A stretch of 30,793 bases of DNA, taken from positions 1 through 30,793 of the forward strand of contig JAEDDG010000027.1 in the NCBI GenBank assembly GCA_016293865.1, in the 5' to 3' direction. A model generated the notes under the pieces. That model ran no database searches. It was given only the letters and a program-made list of their open reading frames with translations, and was not told the DNA's origin. Below are positions 1 through 8,544 of this stretch, piece after piece. Both the position numbers and the translations under genes were made by a program. This stretch comes from Oscillospiraceae bacterium (lineage in GTDB: Bacteria; Bacillota; Clostridia; Oscillospirales; Oscillospiraceae). How positions within the stretch are numbered: the stretch's first letter is position 1; every line of letters begins with the position of its first letter.

Positions 1-56
1 GTTTCATTTCGAAACAGCCGGTTTTTGTTTTTCAGCGGAAAACCACGCACGGCGCG

Positions 57-1637
57 TTACCCGTTTTCCCGGAAATCCAGCGGTGTAACGCCGACAATAT
101 GCTTGAAAACATAATTGAAATACTTCGGATTGGAATAACCGATCTCATCGCTGATCTCAAAGATTTTTTTGTTTCCCGTTTTCAGCAAATGCTTGGCCAG
201 TGCGATGCGTTCCATATTCAGATAGTTGTTGAAGCTGATGCCTTCTTCCTTATGGAAAAGCTGACAGAAATAGACCTTGGAAAGGCCAATGTGGGAACTG
301 ACTGTTTCCAGAGACAGCTCCGGATCGCTGAGGTGTTCCCGGATATAGATTTTTGCAAGATGGATCAGCTGATTTTTGCTTTTGGACCGGTGCTTGAAAA
401 TCACGTCCATCAGGCAGCGGCCTGTATCAAGTAGAAGTTGGCAGATTTTGTTGGGCGTTTTGGCGCTGAAAAGCTCGGCCACAGTCGACGGATAATTGAT
501 GATGTTCCAGGGATAAACGCCGTTGCTGTAGCAGAGAGTGGAGAGACGTCCCAGCAGCTGCATGGACATCTCCCGGCATTCTTCAATATTCCGCTGCGTG
601 TCAAAGTAGTTTTCCAGCAGCTTTTTGTAATCCTCCAGCCTGTAGCTCTGCACACAGTCGGTCAGGGAGGCAATGAACTGCTCACTGGCGGCCTGGCTGC
701 TGTTGGTCATCCGGCCAACATTTGCATAGCTTGTGATATTTGGAACCACATTGTCGGCGTATTCCAGACTCAGGGCTGCCTGCTCCGCTGAAGAATACAG
801 GCTGGTCACGGCGCTGACTGTGCCGCCGATGCCGGCGGTGAAGCCGGACTGAAAGTAGAACTGGGCTTCTTTTAACAGCTTGCCAAGCAGCATTTCCAGC
901 TTTTCCTCGCCGTTTTCAAACGACCAGTTGACCAGACAGCGCAGAATGTCGTTCTGGCCGAAAAGCGTGAATGCGTGAAATCCGTTTTCCTGCAGGGCGT
1001 TGTCCAACATGTTGCGGAAGGCGGTGGGGAAGGCGGCTCCGCACAGCTCGCAGCCTTGCCCGGACTCCAGATGCAGCACGACGGCGGCAAAGTTCTTTTC
1101 GGGAAAGTCCAGGCTCAGAAGACTCATCTGCTCCCGGATATTCTCTTCCCCAAGCTCCGGCCGGTGGTCAAAAAGCCGGGAGACACAGCGTTCCCGGAGT
1201 TCAGTCTGGTTCTCGCTCAGCAGCTTGTTCAGTGCCTGGGATGTATGCTCCTGCTGGCGCATTTTTCTGAGCTGTGAAGTGGCCTTTTCCAGGCTTTGAT
1301 TGATGTCTTCCGCGGAAATCGGCTTGGAGAGAAGATCAATGGCACCCAGGGAAACAGAGCTGCGGATATAGTCAAAATCATTCAGGCCTGTGATCACAAT
1401 TACCCGCAGTTCATTGTCCTCGCGGATGAATTCCTTGGCCAGTTCAATGCCGGAAATGATCGGAATGCTGATGTCTGTGATCACAATCTCGGGCTTGTAG
1501 AGCTGAAAATAGTCCTTTGCGGTTTCGCTGTCGCCGGCCTCGCAGACAAGGCGGAGATCCAGCCTGTCCCACTCAATCACGCTGCGCAGATAATCGCGGA
1601 TCATCAGATCGTCATCAATCAGCATCACACTGTACAT
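57..1637 (-). CDS. AraC-type response regulator (YesN-like)
   Basis: DNA-binding response regulator of a two-component system, 526 residues. The N-terminal receiver domain (about 1-120) shows the acidic pocket IDDD at 7-10 and a phospho-acceptor Asp55 in the run VITDISIP, with a later SKP motif carrying the conserved Lys. The C-terminal ~100 residues are an AraC-type double helix-turn-helix (LSLETVSSHIGLSKVYF, then EISDEIGYSNPKYFNYVF, GVTPLDFR). The middle ~300 residues are the variable linker usual in YesN proteins. The start ATG lies one base after the stop codon of the sensor kinase gene, with GGAGGAG inside the kinase gene about 10 bases upstream, so the two are translationally coupled. 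Known YesMN-type pairs mostly control carbohydrate transporters. Here the likely target is the divergent ABC importer (inference). The gene is complete. Confidence 0.93.
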   Translation of the reverse strand: MYSVMLIDDDLMIRDYLRSVIEWDRLDLRLVCEAGDSETAKDYFQLYKPEIVITDISIPIISGIELAKEFIREDNELRVIVITGLNDFDYIRSSVSLGAIDLLSKPISAEDINQSLEKATSQLRKMRQQEHTSQALNKLLSENQTELRERCVSRLFDHRPELGEENIREQMSLLSLDFPEKNFAAVVLHLESGQGCELCGAAFPTAFRNMLDNALQENGFHAFTLFGQNDILRCLVNWSFENGEEKLEMLLGKLLKEAQFYFQSGFTAGIGGTVSAVTSLYSSAEQAALSLEYADNVVPNITSYANVGRMTNSSQAASEQFIASLTDCVQSYRLEDYKKLLENYFDTQRNIEECREMSMQLLGRLSTLCYSNGVYPWNIINYPSTVAELFSAKTPNKICQLLLDTGRCLMDVIFKHRSKSKNQLIHLAKIYIREHLSDPELSLETVSSHIGLSKVYFCQLFHKEEGISFNNYLNMERIALAKHLLKTGNKKIFEISDEIGYSNPKYFNYVFKHIVGVTPLDFRENG

Positions 1638-1638
1638 C

Positions 1639-3456
1639 TTATTCCAACTCCTCCAGCGGCAGGCTTACAATGACTTTCGTATAGCTGCCGATTTCACTTT
1701 CTATGGTCAGCCCATAGCTGTTGCCGTACCGGTTTTTGATGCGGCGGTCGACGTTGTAGAGACCGTAGTGCGGATGTTCTTTTTTCGGCGGATAAGTATG
1801 AATGTCGGTGAGAAGCGCATCCAGCTCCTCTTGGATAATGCCGATGCCATTATCCTGCACACACAGGCGCAACGCGTTGTTTTCCATATCTGTTTCGGCG
1901 GATAGCGTGATTTTTCCGTCATCACGCCAGTCGGTGAAGCCGTGGATAACGGCGTTTTCAACCAGAGGCTGGAGCAGCATCCGCAATATATGCAGGGATT
2001 TGTATTCTTCCGGTATTTTATCCTGCAGCACAAACGCCTTGCCTCTCCCGATGTTCTGAATCTCCAGATAAAACGAAATCGTCCGCACTTCATCGGCCAG
2101 TGTGATGATGTCACTGCCTTTGGCCAGCGTCAGCTTGAAAAAGCTTGCAAGACTGATCACCAGCTTTTCTGCCTTCTCGTTGTCCTTCTGCCGGATGATC
2201 CATACCACAGAGTTGAGCGTGTTGTACAAAAGGTGGGGGTTGATCTGACTCTGCATCAGCCGCAGCTCCAACGCCCGTTTTTCTGCCGCATCCCGCTCCT
2301 GCGTATGGAAAAAGTCTTCGATCTGCTCCATCATGTCGTTGAATTTTTCGCCGATGTAAGTGACTTCGTCCGCCTGCAGCAGACCCGGTTTTACAATAAA
2401 CCTGGCGGAGAGTTTCCCGCTGTATACGGATGAAACCACATCCTGCAGATAGTTCAGAGAGCGGGTGAGACCGCGCGAAAACAGAAGAATCAAAACGGCG
2501 CTCAGGAAAAGTGCAAGTATGGTGACGATGATGATGTATTCCTTGTATTGCGTCAGGTTCAGACTGTTGTTCATGCCGTAATCATAGATGTTTCCGTCAA
2601 TGGGAACCGCAAACCAGGAAATACTGCCGGGCAGCCGGTAAATCATACACTCACGGCCGTCAGAGATCAGCGTCAGATTCGACGTGTTTTCCGAGTCGGT
2701 ATAAGCGGAAATCCATCGGTCGTCTCCGAGCTGACGGCCGATTTCAGAGCCGTTTGACGAAAAGATAATCAGTCCGTCGTTGCGGACAAGATAGCTGTCT
2801 GCCGGCAGGTTGGAGAGAACAGTGGCCATGTTTTCTTCCGAGATGCCGATGACGCATACGCCGATTTTTCTCAGCGTCACTTCCTCGTACAGGAAGCGGA
2901 TCCCGACCATGCAGTGATATTGCTCGCCGAAAGAGAGAACTGTCGCGTTATCCACCCAAACGGTGGGAATATAGCTGTCCGCACTGCCGCTGAGCTGGCG
3001 GATCACGGCGTCATAGCAGGAATCATAGTCGTTGTAAACCAACGTGTCCGGATTGATCGTTGTGCAGGTGTAGCCGTTTTTCAGATAGATATTTACGAAC
3101 TGAATGGGAGAGCTTTTGTCGCGGGAATGGAGTGCGCTGTTGATCTGGCGCTGCAGCTGCTGGGATGCTGCGGACAGCTCCGCATCCGAGTGATCCTCAG
3201 GCTTGGTCAGCACGTCAAGTGCGCCGGTCTGGATGATGCTTGTGGTGGATTCATGCACGGAGCTGATCAGATCCTTGACCTGCGCATAGACGCTCTGCGT
3301 GTTCTGCATCAGCTGCTGGCGGCTGTACTCCTGGAATGATTTGGATGTGAGACTCCAGGAGAAAAAAGCGATCACCACTGCCAGAAAAATGCATGTCACG
3401 GACATGACAGCGATGATTTTTAATTTGAGGGGAATAAAGGGTGTTTTCTTTTTCAT
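1639..3456 (-). CDS. Sensor histidine kinase (YesM-like)
   Basis: Membrane sensor kinase partner of the downstream AraC-type regulator, 605 residues from the chosen ATG. The open frame extends 116 codons further upstream, but that part is AT-rich, non-protein-like and holds the promoter. The ATG at 3456 has AGGA-type ribosome binding sequence and starts directly before a membrane segment (about 9-31, IIAVMSVTCIFLAVVIAFF). An extracellular sensing domain follows (about 32-300), then a second membrane segment (about 302-325), a HAMP linker and a coiled segment. The His_kinase domain carries phospho-acceptor His408 in SQINPHLLYNTLN. The ATPase domain has its N box in LLQPLVENAVIHG and a G box in DNGIGI. 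This is the standard YesM layout. The ligand is unknown; a sugar-type signal is inferred from family habit and from the adjacent importer. Confidence 0.93.
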   Translation of the reverse strand: MKKKTPFIPLKLKIIAVMSVTCIFLAVVIAFFSWSLTSKSFQEYSRQQLMQNTQSVYAQVKDLISSVHESTTSIIQTGALDVLTKPEDHSDAELSAASQQLQRQINSALHSRDKSSPIQFVNIYLKNGYTCTTINPDTLVYNDYDSCYDAVIRQLSGSADSYIPTVWVDNATVLSFGEQYHCMVGIRFLYEEVTLRKIGVCVIGISEENMATVLSNLPADSYLVRNDGLIIFSSNGSEIGRQLGDDRWISAYTDSENTSNLTLISDGRECMIYRLPGSISWFAVPIDGNIYDYGMNNSLNLTQYKEYIIIVTILALFLSAVLILLFSRGLTRSLNYLQDVVSSVYSGKLSARFIVKPGLLQADEVTYIGEKFNDMMEQIEDFFHTQERDAAEKRALELRLMQSQINPHLLYNTLNSVVWIIRQKDNEKAEKLVISLASFFKLTLAKGSDIITLADEVRTISFYLEIQNIGRGKAFVLQDKIPEEYKSLHILRMLLQPLVENAVIHGFTDWRDDGKITLSAETDMENNALRLCVQDNGIGIIQEELDALLTDIHTYPPKKEHPHYGLYNVDRRIKNRYGNSYGLTIESEIGSYTKVIVSLPLEELE

Positions 3457-3502
3457 GGCGTTCCTGATTTCCTGAAAGCAGACATAATATATGTACATTT
3501 TT

Positions 3503-3531
3503 AATATATATAAGAATTGCCGGAGGCGCAA
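3503..3531 (-). promoter_or_regulatory. Candidate sigma-A promoter of the kinase/regulator operon
   Basis: On the minus strand TTGCGC (3526-3531) and TATATT (3503-3508) are separated by 17 bases. This would give a leader of about 40 bases to the kinase ATG at 3456. The -10 is good and the -35 only half matches, so this is a candidate. Confidence 0.4.
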
Positions 3532-3782
3532 ATCTTTTTTAAAAATGCATAATCTTTCTGATGAAATATTAATTTTTCGAACCAACGGAGGCGAGAAAAG
3601 GGCAAAGCAATTTTGAAATGATTTTCTGCTGATTTGCGCATGAATGCGGAGAATAACCGGATATTCTGTACATATATGAGTTGTGCATTGAAAAGCTTCC
3701 GGCCGGGCGGCGTGTCTGGCGGCAGGAGGAATCCGAAAAATTATGACTTTTTCCGATAGATTCGGGACTTTGCCGGAAGCCC

Positions 3783-3811
3783 TTGATTTGAGATTTTTTT
3801 CCAACTATGAT
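3783..3811 (+). promoter_or_regulatory. Sigma-A promoter of the ABC importer operon
   Basis: TTGATT (3783-3788), 17 bases, TATGAT (3806-3811). Transcription would begin near 3818, about 56 bases before the GTG start of the binding-protein gene. No other pair in the gap fits as well. Confidence 0.6.
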
Positions 3812-3873
3812 GGACTCATCTGACAGAAAGCATGCTGCAGCGTTTTCTGAAAATTAGGAATGGAGGAGAGATT

Positions 3874-5601
3874 GTGAAGAGAATCACAGCTTTGCTGCTT
3901 GCGGTGCTGATGCTGCTGACCTTGCTGGCCGGCTGCGGCGCCAACGAAGCCACCACCCCGGATTCCGGAACCGGGACAGGAGAAGAAACATCAACAGACG
4001 ATAAGAAGGACGAAAACGCAGACGCGAATACCGATGAAGAGAAAGGCGAAGGTTATCTCCGGATCTCGGTCGGACTGAATGATACGCTTTCCGCCCTGAA
4101 ACCCATTAACGTAGCCGGCTATACCTTTGTCAGCCAGCTCATTTTCGGCAACCTCATGCGTTATGACATGGATGCGGGCGAATATATTCCCGCCCTGGCA
4201 GAAAAACTGGACATTTCCGATGACGGACTGGTCTACACCGTAACGCTCGGAGACAACTATTTCCATGACGGCGAACCCATCACCGCGGATGACGTAGTCT
4301 TTACTTACACCAACGCCATTACCGGCGCCGGCGGACGCTGCTCCAAGCTGTCTTCCATCGTGGGTTATCAGGAGGCCTACAACGGAGAGACGGATACTGT
4401 GGAAGGCATTCAGAAAGTTGACGACAAAACAGTTACGTTCACGCTTTCACAGAGAAACAGCCTGTTTGTTGAGGCTCTTGCAAACGGATGCTTCGGCATC
4501 ATCCCCGAGCACATTCTGGGCGGTATGACCCGTGCCGAGATCGACGAGTACGCGGAGTATTGGGAAGCGCCCATCGGCTCCGGCGCCTACTATGTCTCTG
4601 AGACCAATTACCCCAACTACATCGTTCTCACCGCCTTTGAGGATTATTATGATCCCTCCGGCATCAAGAACGTCCTCTGCACCTACTATGCCGATCAGGA
4701 AGCAATCTACACCGCAGCCATTGCGGGCGAGCTGGATTATCTCCCCGGTGAAGAGGAAGCAGCTGCAAACAACGTGACCAGCCAGAACTCCGACCTGGAA
4801 ATGGTTGTGGCGGAGTCCACTTACCGCCGCTGGTTCATGGTCAACTGCTCTGATACGGCCGGCGATCAGGCCACGCATCCCAGTCTGAAAAACGCAAAAG
4901 TCCGTCAGGCACTGAACATGCTCCTGGACAAGGACGCCATGTGCCAGCTGATGGGCAGCCTGGCTGTGCCGCTGACCTCTCAGATCAACCCGAATCTGGA
5001 AGAGTACAACACCGATCTGCCGACCTTTGAACGCGATGTTGAAGGTGCCAAGAAGATTCTGGATGAAGAAGGCTTCGATTATGACACGCCCATCCGCATC
5101 TTCGCCAACTACACCGACCAGCAGACCGTCGATTTCCTGGAACTGGTTGTTCAGAACCTGGCTGACGGCGGCGTGACAGCCGAGTACACCATTGATGGCA
5201 ACTGGCAGCCGTACCTGTCCGTTCAGGACTACGATTTCCGTCTTGCCGGCGGCATGTCCAATGATGTCATCAACTTCTATGCGGATCTGTGTACCTACGG
5301 TCTGTCTGACTACACCAAGGGCAACTTCTTCTATGATGATCCCGACTGGATTGCATACCAGACTGAACGGTACAACGATCTGGTTGATGCATTCAAGGCC
5401 TCTCTTGATCCCGTAGAGAAGAAGGAGATCATTGACCAGCTGCAATTCAACGAGATGGAAGATATGTATTACATCCCGCTGTATGCACTCAACAACATCA
5501 ATATCTATAATACCGCGCATTGGTCCGGCATTGCCGTTTACCCCAGAGACTACGAAGAAATTGCAGACTTTAATTTCTCCAACTGGACACTGCTTGGCTG
5601 A
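3874..5601 (+). CDS. ABC importer substrate-binding lipoprotein (SBP family 5)
   Basis: Extracellular solute-binding protein of the dipeptide/oligopeptide/nickel family, 575 residues. The GTG at 3874 is chosen because GGAGGAG (3862-3868) sits just upstream and the protein then opens with a lipoprotein signal peptide. That signal is a KR pair, a hydrophobic core and the lipobox LLAGC with Cys21. An acidic, Thr-rich linker follows (about 22-60). The body shows family 5 hallmarks: LAEKLDISDDGLVYTVTL, a segment FHDGEPITADDVVFTY, then NAKVRQALNMLLDK. The protein is anchored to the outer face of the membrane and hands substrate to the two permeases encoded downstream. Family members bind peptides, but some bind oligosaccharides, opines or metals. 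The YesMN-type regulators and the glycosidase-like last gene favour a glycan-type ligand (inference). Confidence 0.93.
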   Translation: MKRITALLLAVLMLLTLLAGCGANEATTPDSGTGTGEETSTDDKKDENADANTDEEKGEGYLRISVGLNDTLSALKPINVAGYTFVSQLIFGNLMRYDMDAGEYIPALAEKLDISDDGLVYTVTLGDNYFHDGEPITADDVVFTYTNAITGAGGRCSKLSSIVGYQEAYNGETDTVEGIQKVDDKTVTFTLSQRNSLFVEALANGCFGIIPEHILGGMTRAEIDEYAEYWEAPIGSGAYYVSETNYPNYIVLTAFEDYYDPSGIKNVLCTYYADQEAIYTAAIAGELDYLPGEEEAAANNVTSQNSDLEMVVAESTYRRWFMVNCSDTAGDQATHPSLKNAKVRQALNMLLDKDAMCQLMGSLAVPLTSQINPNLEEYNTDLPTFERDVEGAKKILDEEGFDYDTPIRIFANYTDQQTVDFLELVVQNLADGGVTAEYTIDGNWQPYLSVQDYDFRLAGGMSNDVINFYADLCTYGLSDYTKGNFFYDDPDWIAYQTERYNDLVDAFKASLDPVEKKEIIDQLQFNEMEDMYYIPLYALNNINIYNTAHWSGIAVYPRDYEEIADFNFSNWTLLG

Positions 5602-5615
5602 GCGATGAGGGACGC

Positions 5616-5654
5616 TGTATGTGCAGGGCTGTAATATACAGCTCTGCACATACA
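5616..5654 (+). promoter_or_regulatory. Intercistronic 17-bp hairpin between binding protein and permease genes
   Basis: A near-perfect inverted repeat has 17-base arms (5616-5632 and 5638-5654) around the loop AATAT, with one G-U pair. It stands 14 bases after the binding-protein stop and ends 4 bases before the AGGAGG ribosome binding site of the permease gene. No T run follows, so it is unlikely to be a full terminator. The likely role is protecting the 3' end of the binding-protein message or partly halting transcription, giving more binding protein than permease, as in several binding-protein operons. Confidence 0.75.
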
Positions 5655-5669
5655 TTATAGGAGGAAGAT

Positions 5670-6644
5670 ATGACACAGTACTTTATCAAGCGCTTTCTCT
5701 CCATGATTCCGAAACTGCTCATCATCACCATGCTGATCTATTTCGGTATGGAGCTGATCCCCATTGATCCTCTGACCCGGATGATGGATCCGGATACGCT
5801 CAGCAGCATGTCGGAAGCACAGCTGGAAGAGCTGCGGGAGGCAAAGGGCCTGAACGACCCTGTCGTTGTGCGCTATTTCCGGTGGCTGGGCGACCTGCTT
5901 CACGGTGAGCTGGGCTACAGCCTGACAACCGGCACGCCGATCAGCAAGCTGCTGGCTGCCCGTTTTCCGGCAACGCTGGAGCTTTGCGGCATCGCCATAA
6001 TTCTGGCCGGCATTTTTGGAATCCTGATGGGCAGCCAGTCTGCCCGGCATAAAAACACTCTGGTTGACTATGGAAATACAGTTCTGGGCCTGGTGGGTAC
6101 CTCGGTTCCGGAATTTTTCTTCGGCATGTGCTTTATCATGCTCTTTTCCATGCGCCTGGGCTGGCTTCCCAGCGGCGGGCGAATGACAATCGGAAAAACT
6201 GCGTTTTTTGACCGCATTGAATATATGATCATGCCGTCTGTCTGCATGGCCATCGGACTGATCGCGTACCTCATGCGTGTGACCCGAAATTCCATGCTGG
6301 ATGTGATGCACAAGGATTACGTAAAGACAGCAAGGGCCAAGGGGGAAAAGGAAGGGCAGATTTTTGTCAAGCACTGTTTCCGCAACGGCTGTACGCCTGT
6401 GGTGCTGGTGCTGATCGGCAGAATTTCCATGCTTGTCTCCGGTACGACCATCATTGAGACGGTGTTCAATTACCCGGGGATGGGTATGCTGCTGGTCAAT
6501 TCCATTACGGAAAAGGATCTGCCGGTGGCTATGATGACGCTGCTGCTGTGCGCAATCATGGTGCTGATCACAAGCTTCCTGGGAGATGTGGCCATCGCAT
6601 TTCTTGATCCCCGCGTACGCTTCGGAAAGGAGGGGCAGTCATGA
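5670..6644 (+). CDS. ABC importer permease, DppB/OppB type
   Basis: Inner-membrane permease subunit, 324 residues. The N-terminal FIKRFLSMIPKLLIITMLIYF is the family-typical first membrane segment. After a ~70-residue external stretch come five further hydrophobic segments. The cytoplasmic coupling loop (EAA-like) is visible at KTARAKGEKEGQIFVKHCFRN, which docks to the ATPases. AGGAGG stands 5 bases before the ATG. The last four bases overlap the start of the next permease gene (ATGA), indicating translational coupling. It pairs with the DppC-type protein to form the channel of the importer. The symbol is withheld because peptide specificity is not shown. Confidence 0.93.
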   Translation: MTQYFIKRFLSMIPKLLIITMLIYFGMELIPIDPLTRMMDPDTLSSMSEAQLEELREAKGLNDPVVVRYFRWLGDLLHGELGYSLTTGTPISKLLAARFPATLELCGIAIILAGIFGILMGSQSARHKNTLVDYGNTVLGLVGTSVPEFFFGMCFIMLFSMRLGWLPSGGRMTIGKTAFFDRIEYMIMPSVCMAIGLIAYLMRVTRNSMLDVMHKDYVKTARAKGEKEGQIFVKHCFRNGCTPVVLVLIGRISMLVSGTTIIETVFNYPGMGMLLVNSITEKDLPVAMMTLLLCAIMVLITSFLGDVAIAFLDPRVRFGKEGQS

Positions 6645-7513
6645 AGACAATGAAGTTCCAGAAATCAAAGGATTCCATTGCGAGAAGAAATCTTCAGAAG
6701 CTCCTTTCCAACAAACTGGCGATTTTCGGTTTTGCCGTCATGATGATCATTATGATCCTGTGCGCCATCGCGCCGCTGCTGACGCCGTATGACCCGACAT
6801 ACATTGATATGTCCCTGCGCTATGCGCCGGTGTCTGCCGAACATCCGCTGGGCTGTGACCAGAGCGGACGGGACGTCTTCGCCCGGATTCTGTACGGCGG
6901 GCGCGTTTCCATCGTGATCGGCCTTGTCAGCGCGCTGTGCGCCAATGTCCTCGGCGCAATCATTGGCTGCGTTTCCGGCTTTTTCGGCGGAAAGGTCGAT
7001 CAGGCGCTGATGTATGCAAGCGAGATATTCAGCTGCTTCCCATCCACGATGCTCGTGCTGATCGTCATGGCGCTGGCAGGCGAAGGTGTTCTGATTATGA
7101 TCCTGGTGTTCATATTCACCGGTTGGGTCAGCACCATGCGTATGGTGCGCAGCCGGATCCTGTCGCTGAAAAACGAGCCGTTTGTTGAAAACTGCAAGGC
7201 GAACGGGATCAGCAGCGCGTCCATCATGTTCCGTCATCTGCTCCCGAACACCATGGGTGTGTTCATCATCAATATTACATCAACAGTTGCCGGTTATGTG
7301 CTGTCCGAGGCGGGACTCAGCTTCCTGGGACTTGGTGTGCCCAAGGGAATTCCGACCTGGGGCAATATGCTCAATGCGGCGCGCAACCTCAGCACCATGC
7401 AGAATTATCCGATTCTCTGGATTGCGCCCGGTATTGTGCTTTCGCTTTTTGTGCTGGCAGTAAACTTCTTCGGAGACGGCCTTCGTGACGTGTTCGATGT
7501 GAAAGACGAGTAA
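6641..7513 (+). CDS. ABC importer permease, DppC/OppC type
   Basis: Second permease subunit, 290 residues. It has the OppC-family N-terminal cap (LLSNKLAIFGFAVMMIIMI as first membrane helix), then the conserved EHPLGCDQSGRDVFARILYGGRVS segment. Further membrane helices follow, and the EAA-type loop SLKNEPFVENCKANGISS with RHLLPNTMGVFI. The C-terminal part contains LSEAGLSFLGLGVPKGIPTWG, a strong family signature. An AAGGAGGGG ribosome binding site lies within the end of the preceding gene. It forms the transmembrane channel together with the DppB-type subunit. Confidence 0.94.
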   Translation: MKTMKFQKSKDSIARRNLQKLLSNKLAIFGFAVMMIIMILCAIAPLLTPYDPTYIDMSLRYAPVSAEHPLGCDQSGRDVFARILYGGRVSIVIGLVSALCANVLGAIIGCVSGFFGGKVDQALMYASEIFSCFPSTMLVLIVMALAGEGVLIMILVFIFTGWVSTMRMVRSRILSLKNEPFVENCKANGISSASIMFRHLLPNTMGVFIINITSTVAGYVLSEAGLSFLGLGVPKGIPTWGNMLNAARNLSTMQNYPILWIAPGIVLSLFVLAVNFFGDGLRDVFDVKDE

Positions 7514-7524
7514 GGAGGCTGCCG

Positions 7525-8544
7525 ATGGATGTAAAAAACAATATTCTTGAAATTGAACATCTGCAGACTCAGTTCCGCGTGGGCAGAAAAAAGGTGTACG
7601 CTGTCAACGACGTCAGCCTTACGGTCAAGCGCGGACATACCCTGGGAATCGTCGGTGAATCCGGCTGCGGCAAGTCCGTTACGGCTCATTCCATTCTGCA
7701 GCTTCTGCCGCAGAACGGCGCCATCACAGGCGGAAGCATTCTTTTTGCGCCTGATGCGGACAGCCCGGTGATGGAGCTGCAGAAAATGAAGCGCACCGGC
7801 AAGGAAATCCGCGCCGTTCGCGGACAGAAAATTGCCATGATCTTTCAGGATCCGCTTTCCTCCCTGAATCCGGTCTACACGATCGGGTATCAGATCATGG
7901 AGAATCTGAAGCTGCATGAAAAAGGCATTTCCAAGGAAGAGGCCAAGGCGCGGATCATTGATCTTTTGGGGAAGCTGGGCATTCCCGAGCCGGCGCAGCG
8001 CTATAACGAGTATCCCCATCAGTTTTCAGGCGGCATGAAGCAGCGCGTCATGATCGCCATTGCCATGATCTGCAATCCCGGCCTTCTGATTGCCGACGAA
8101 CCCACAACGGCGCTGGATGTGACCATCCAGGCGCAGATTCTCCGGCTGATGAAACAGCTGAAGGAGGACTTCGGAACATCCATTATTCTGATTACCCACA
8201 ATATGGGGATTGTGGCCGAGGCCTGCGACGAGGTGGCAGTCATGTATATGGGCCGCGTGGTGGAGTCCGGCACCAAACGGCAGATTTTTGCCAATCCCCA
8301 GCATCCGTACACATGCGCGCTGCTGCGTTCGGTGCCTGTTCCCGGCATGCCGGAGGACAAGGAGCTGGATTCAATTCCCGGCAGTACGCCGGATGCCTCC
8401 ATCCGGTTTGACCACTGTGAGTTCCAGCCCCGGTGTGAGCACGCCTGCGGCCGCTGTATGGATGGCTTTCCGCCGGTCTATGAGTGTGAACCCGGCCATA
8501 TGGTCCGGTGCTTTGTAAAGGAAGGGGCGCGGCAGCATGACTGA
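7525..8544 (+). CDS. ABC importer ATPase, DppD/OppD type
   Basis: Cytoplasmic ATP-binding subunit, 339 residues. The Walker A motif is GESGCGKSV, the Q loop lies in MIFQDPLSSLNP, the signature is FSGGMKQR, Walker B is LLIADEPTTALD and the switch His is in ITHNMG. The C-terminal oligopeptide-transporter extension is present with Cys residues (CEFQPRCEHACGRC, then C near the end). In some OppD/DppD family proteins these bind a [4Fe-4S] cluster. It starts 11 bases after the permease stop with AAGGAGG upstream. It works as a heterodimer with the next ATPase, energising uptake. Confidence 0.95.
   Translation: MDVKNNILEIEHLQTQFRVGRKKVYAVNDVSLTVKRGHTLGIVGESGCGKSVTAHSILQLLPQNGAITGGSILFAPDADSPVMELQKMKRTGKEIRAVRGQKIAMIFQDPLSSLNPVYTIGYQIMENLKLHEKGISKEEAKARIIDLLGKLGIPEPAQRYNEYPHQFSGGMKQRVMIAIAMICNPGLLIADEPTTALDVTIQAQILRLMKQLKEDFGTSIILITHNMGIVAEACDEVAVMYMGRVVESGTKRQIFANPQHPYTCALLRSVPVPGMPEDKELDSIPGSTPDASIRFDHCEFQPRCEHACGRCMDGFPPVYECEPGHMVRCFVKEGARQHD

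Larger units (their letters stand above)
3457..3873. other. Divergent intergenic regulatory region
   Basis: This 417-base AT-rich stretch separates the leftward two-component genes from the rightward importer genes and contains no convincing gene. It holds the two promoter candidates listed separately. It also contains an inverted repeat with 9-base arms, GCTTCCGGC at 3695-3703 and GCCGGAAGC at 3772-3780, immediately upstream of the importer -35. The space between the arms carries A-rich and T-rich runs (3734-3753) that can pair internally. Binding sites for the AraC-type regulator are expected here by position, but no specific site can be named. Confidence 0.6.

Noticed and set aside
3457..3804. 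N-terminal extension of the sensor kinase frame (116 codons)
   Set aside because: It is AT-rich, lacks a ribosome binding site, contains the probable promoter, and would place a charged stretch before the first membrane helix. The ATG at 3456 fits the family.
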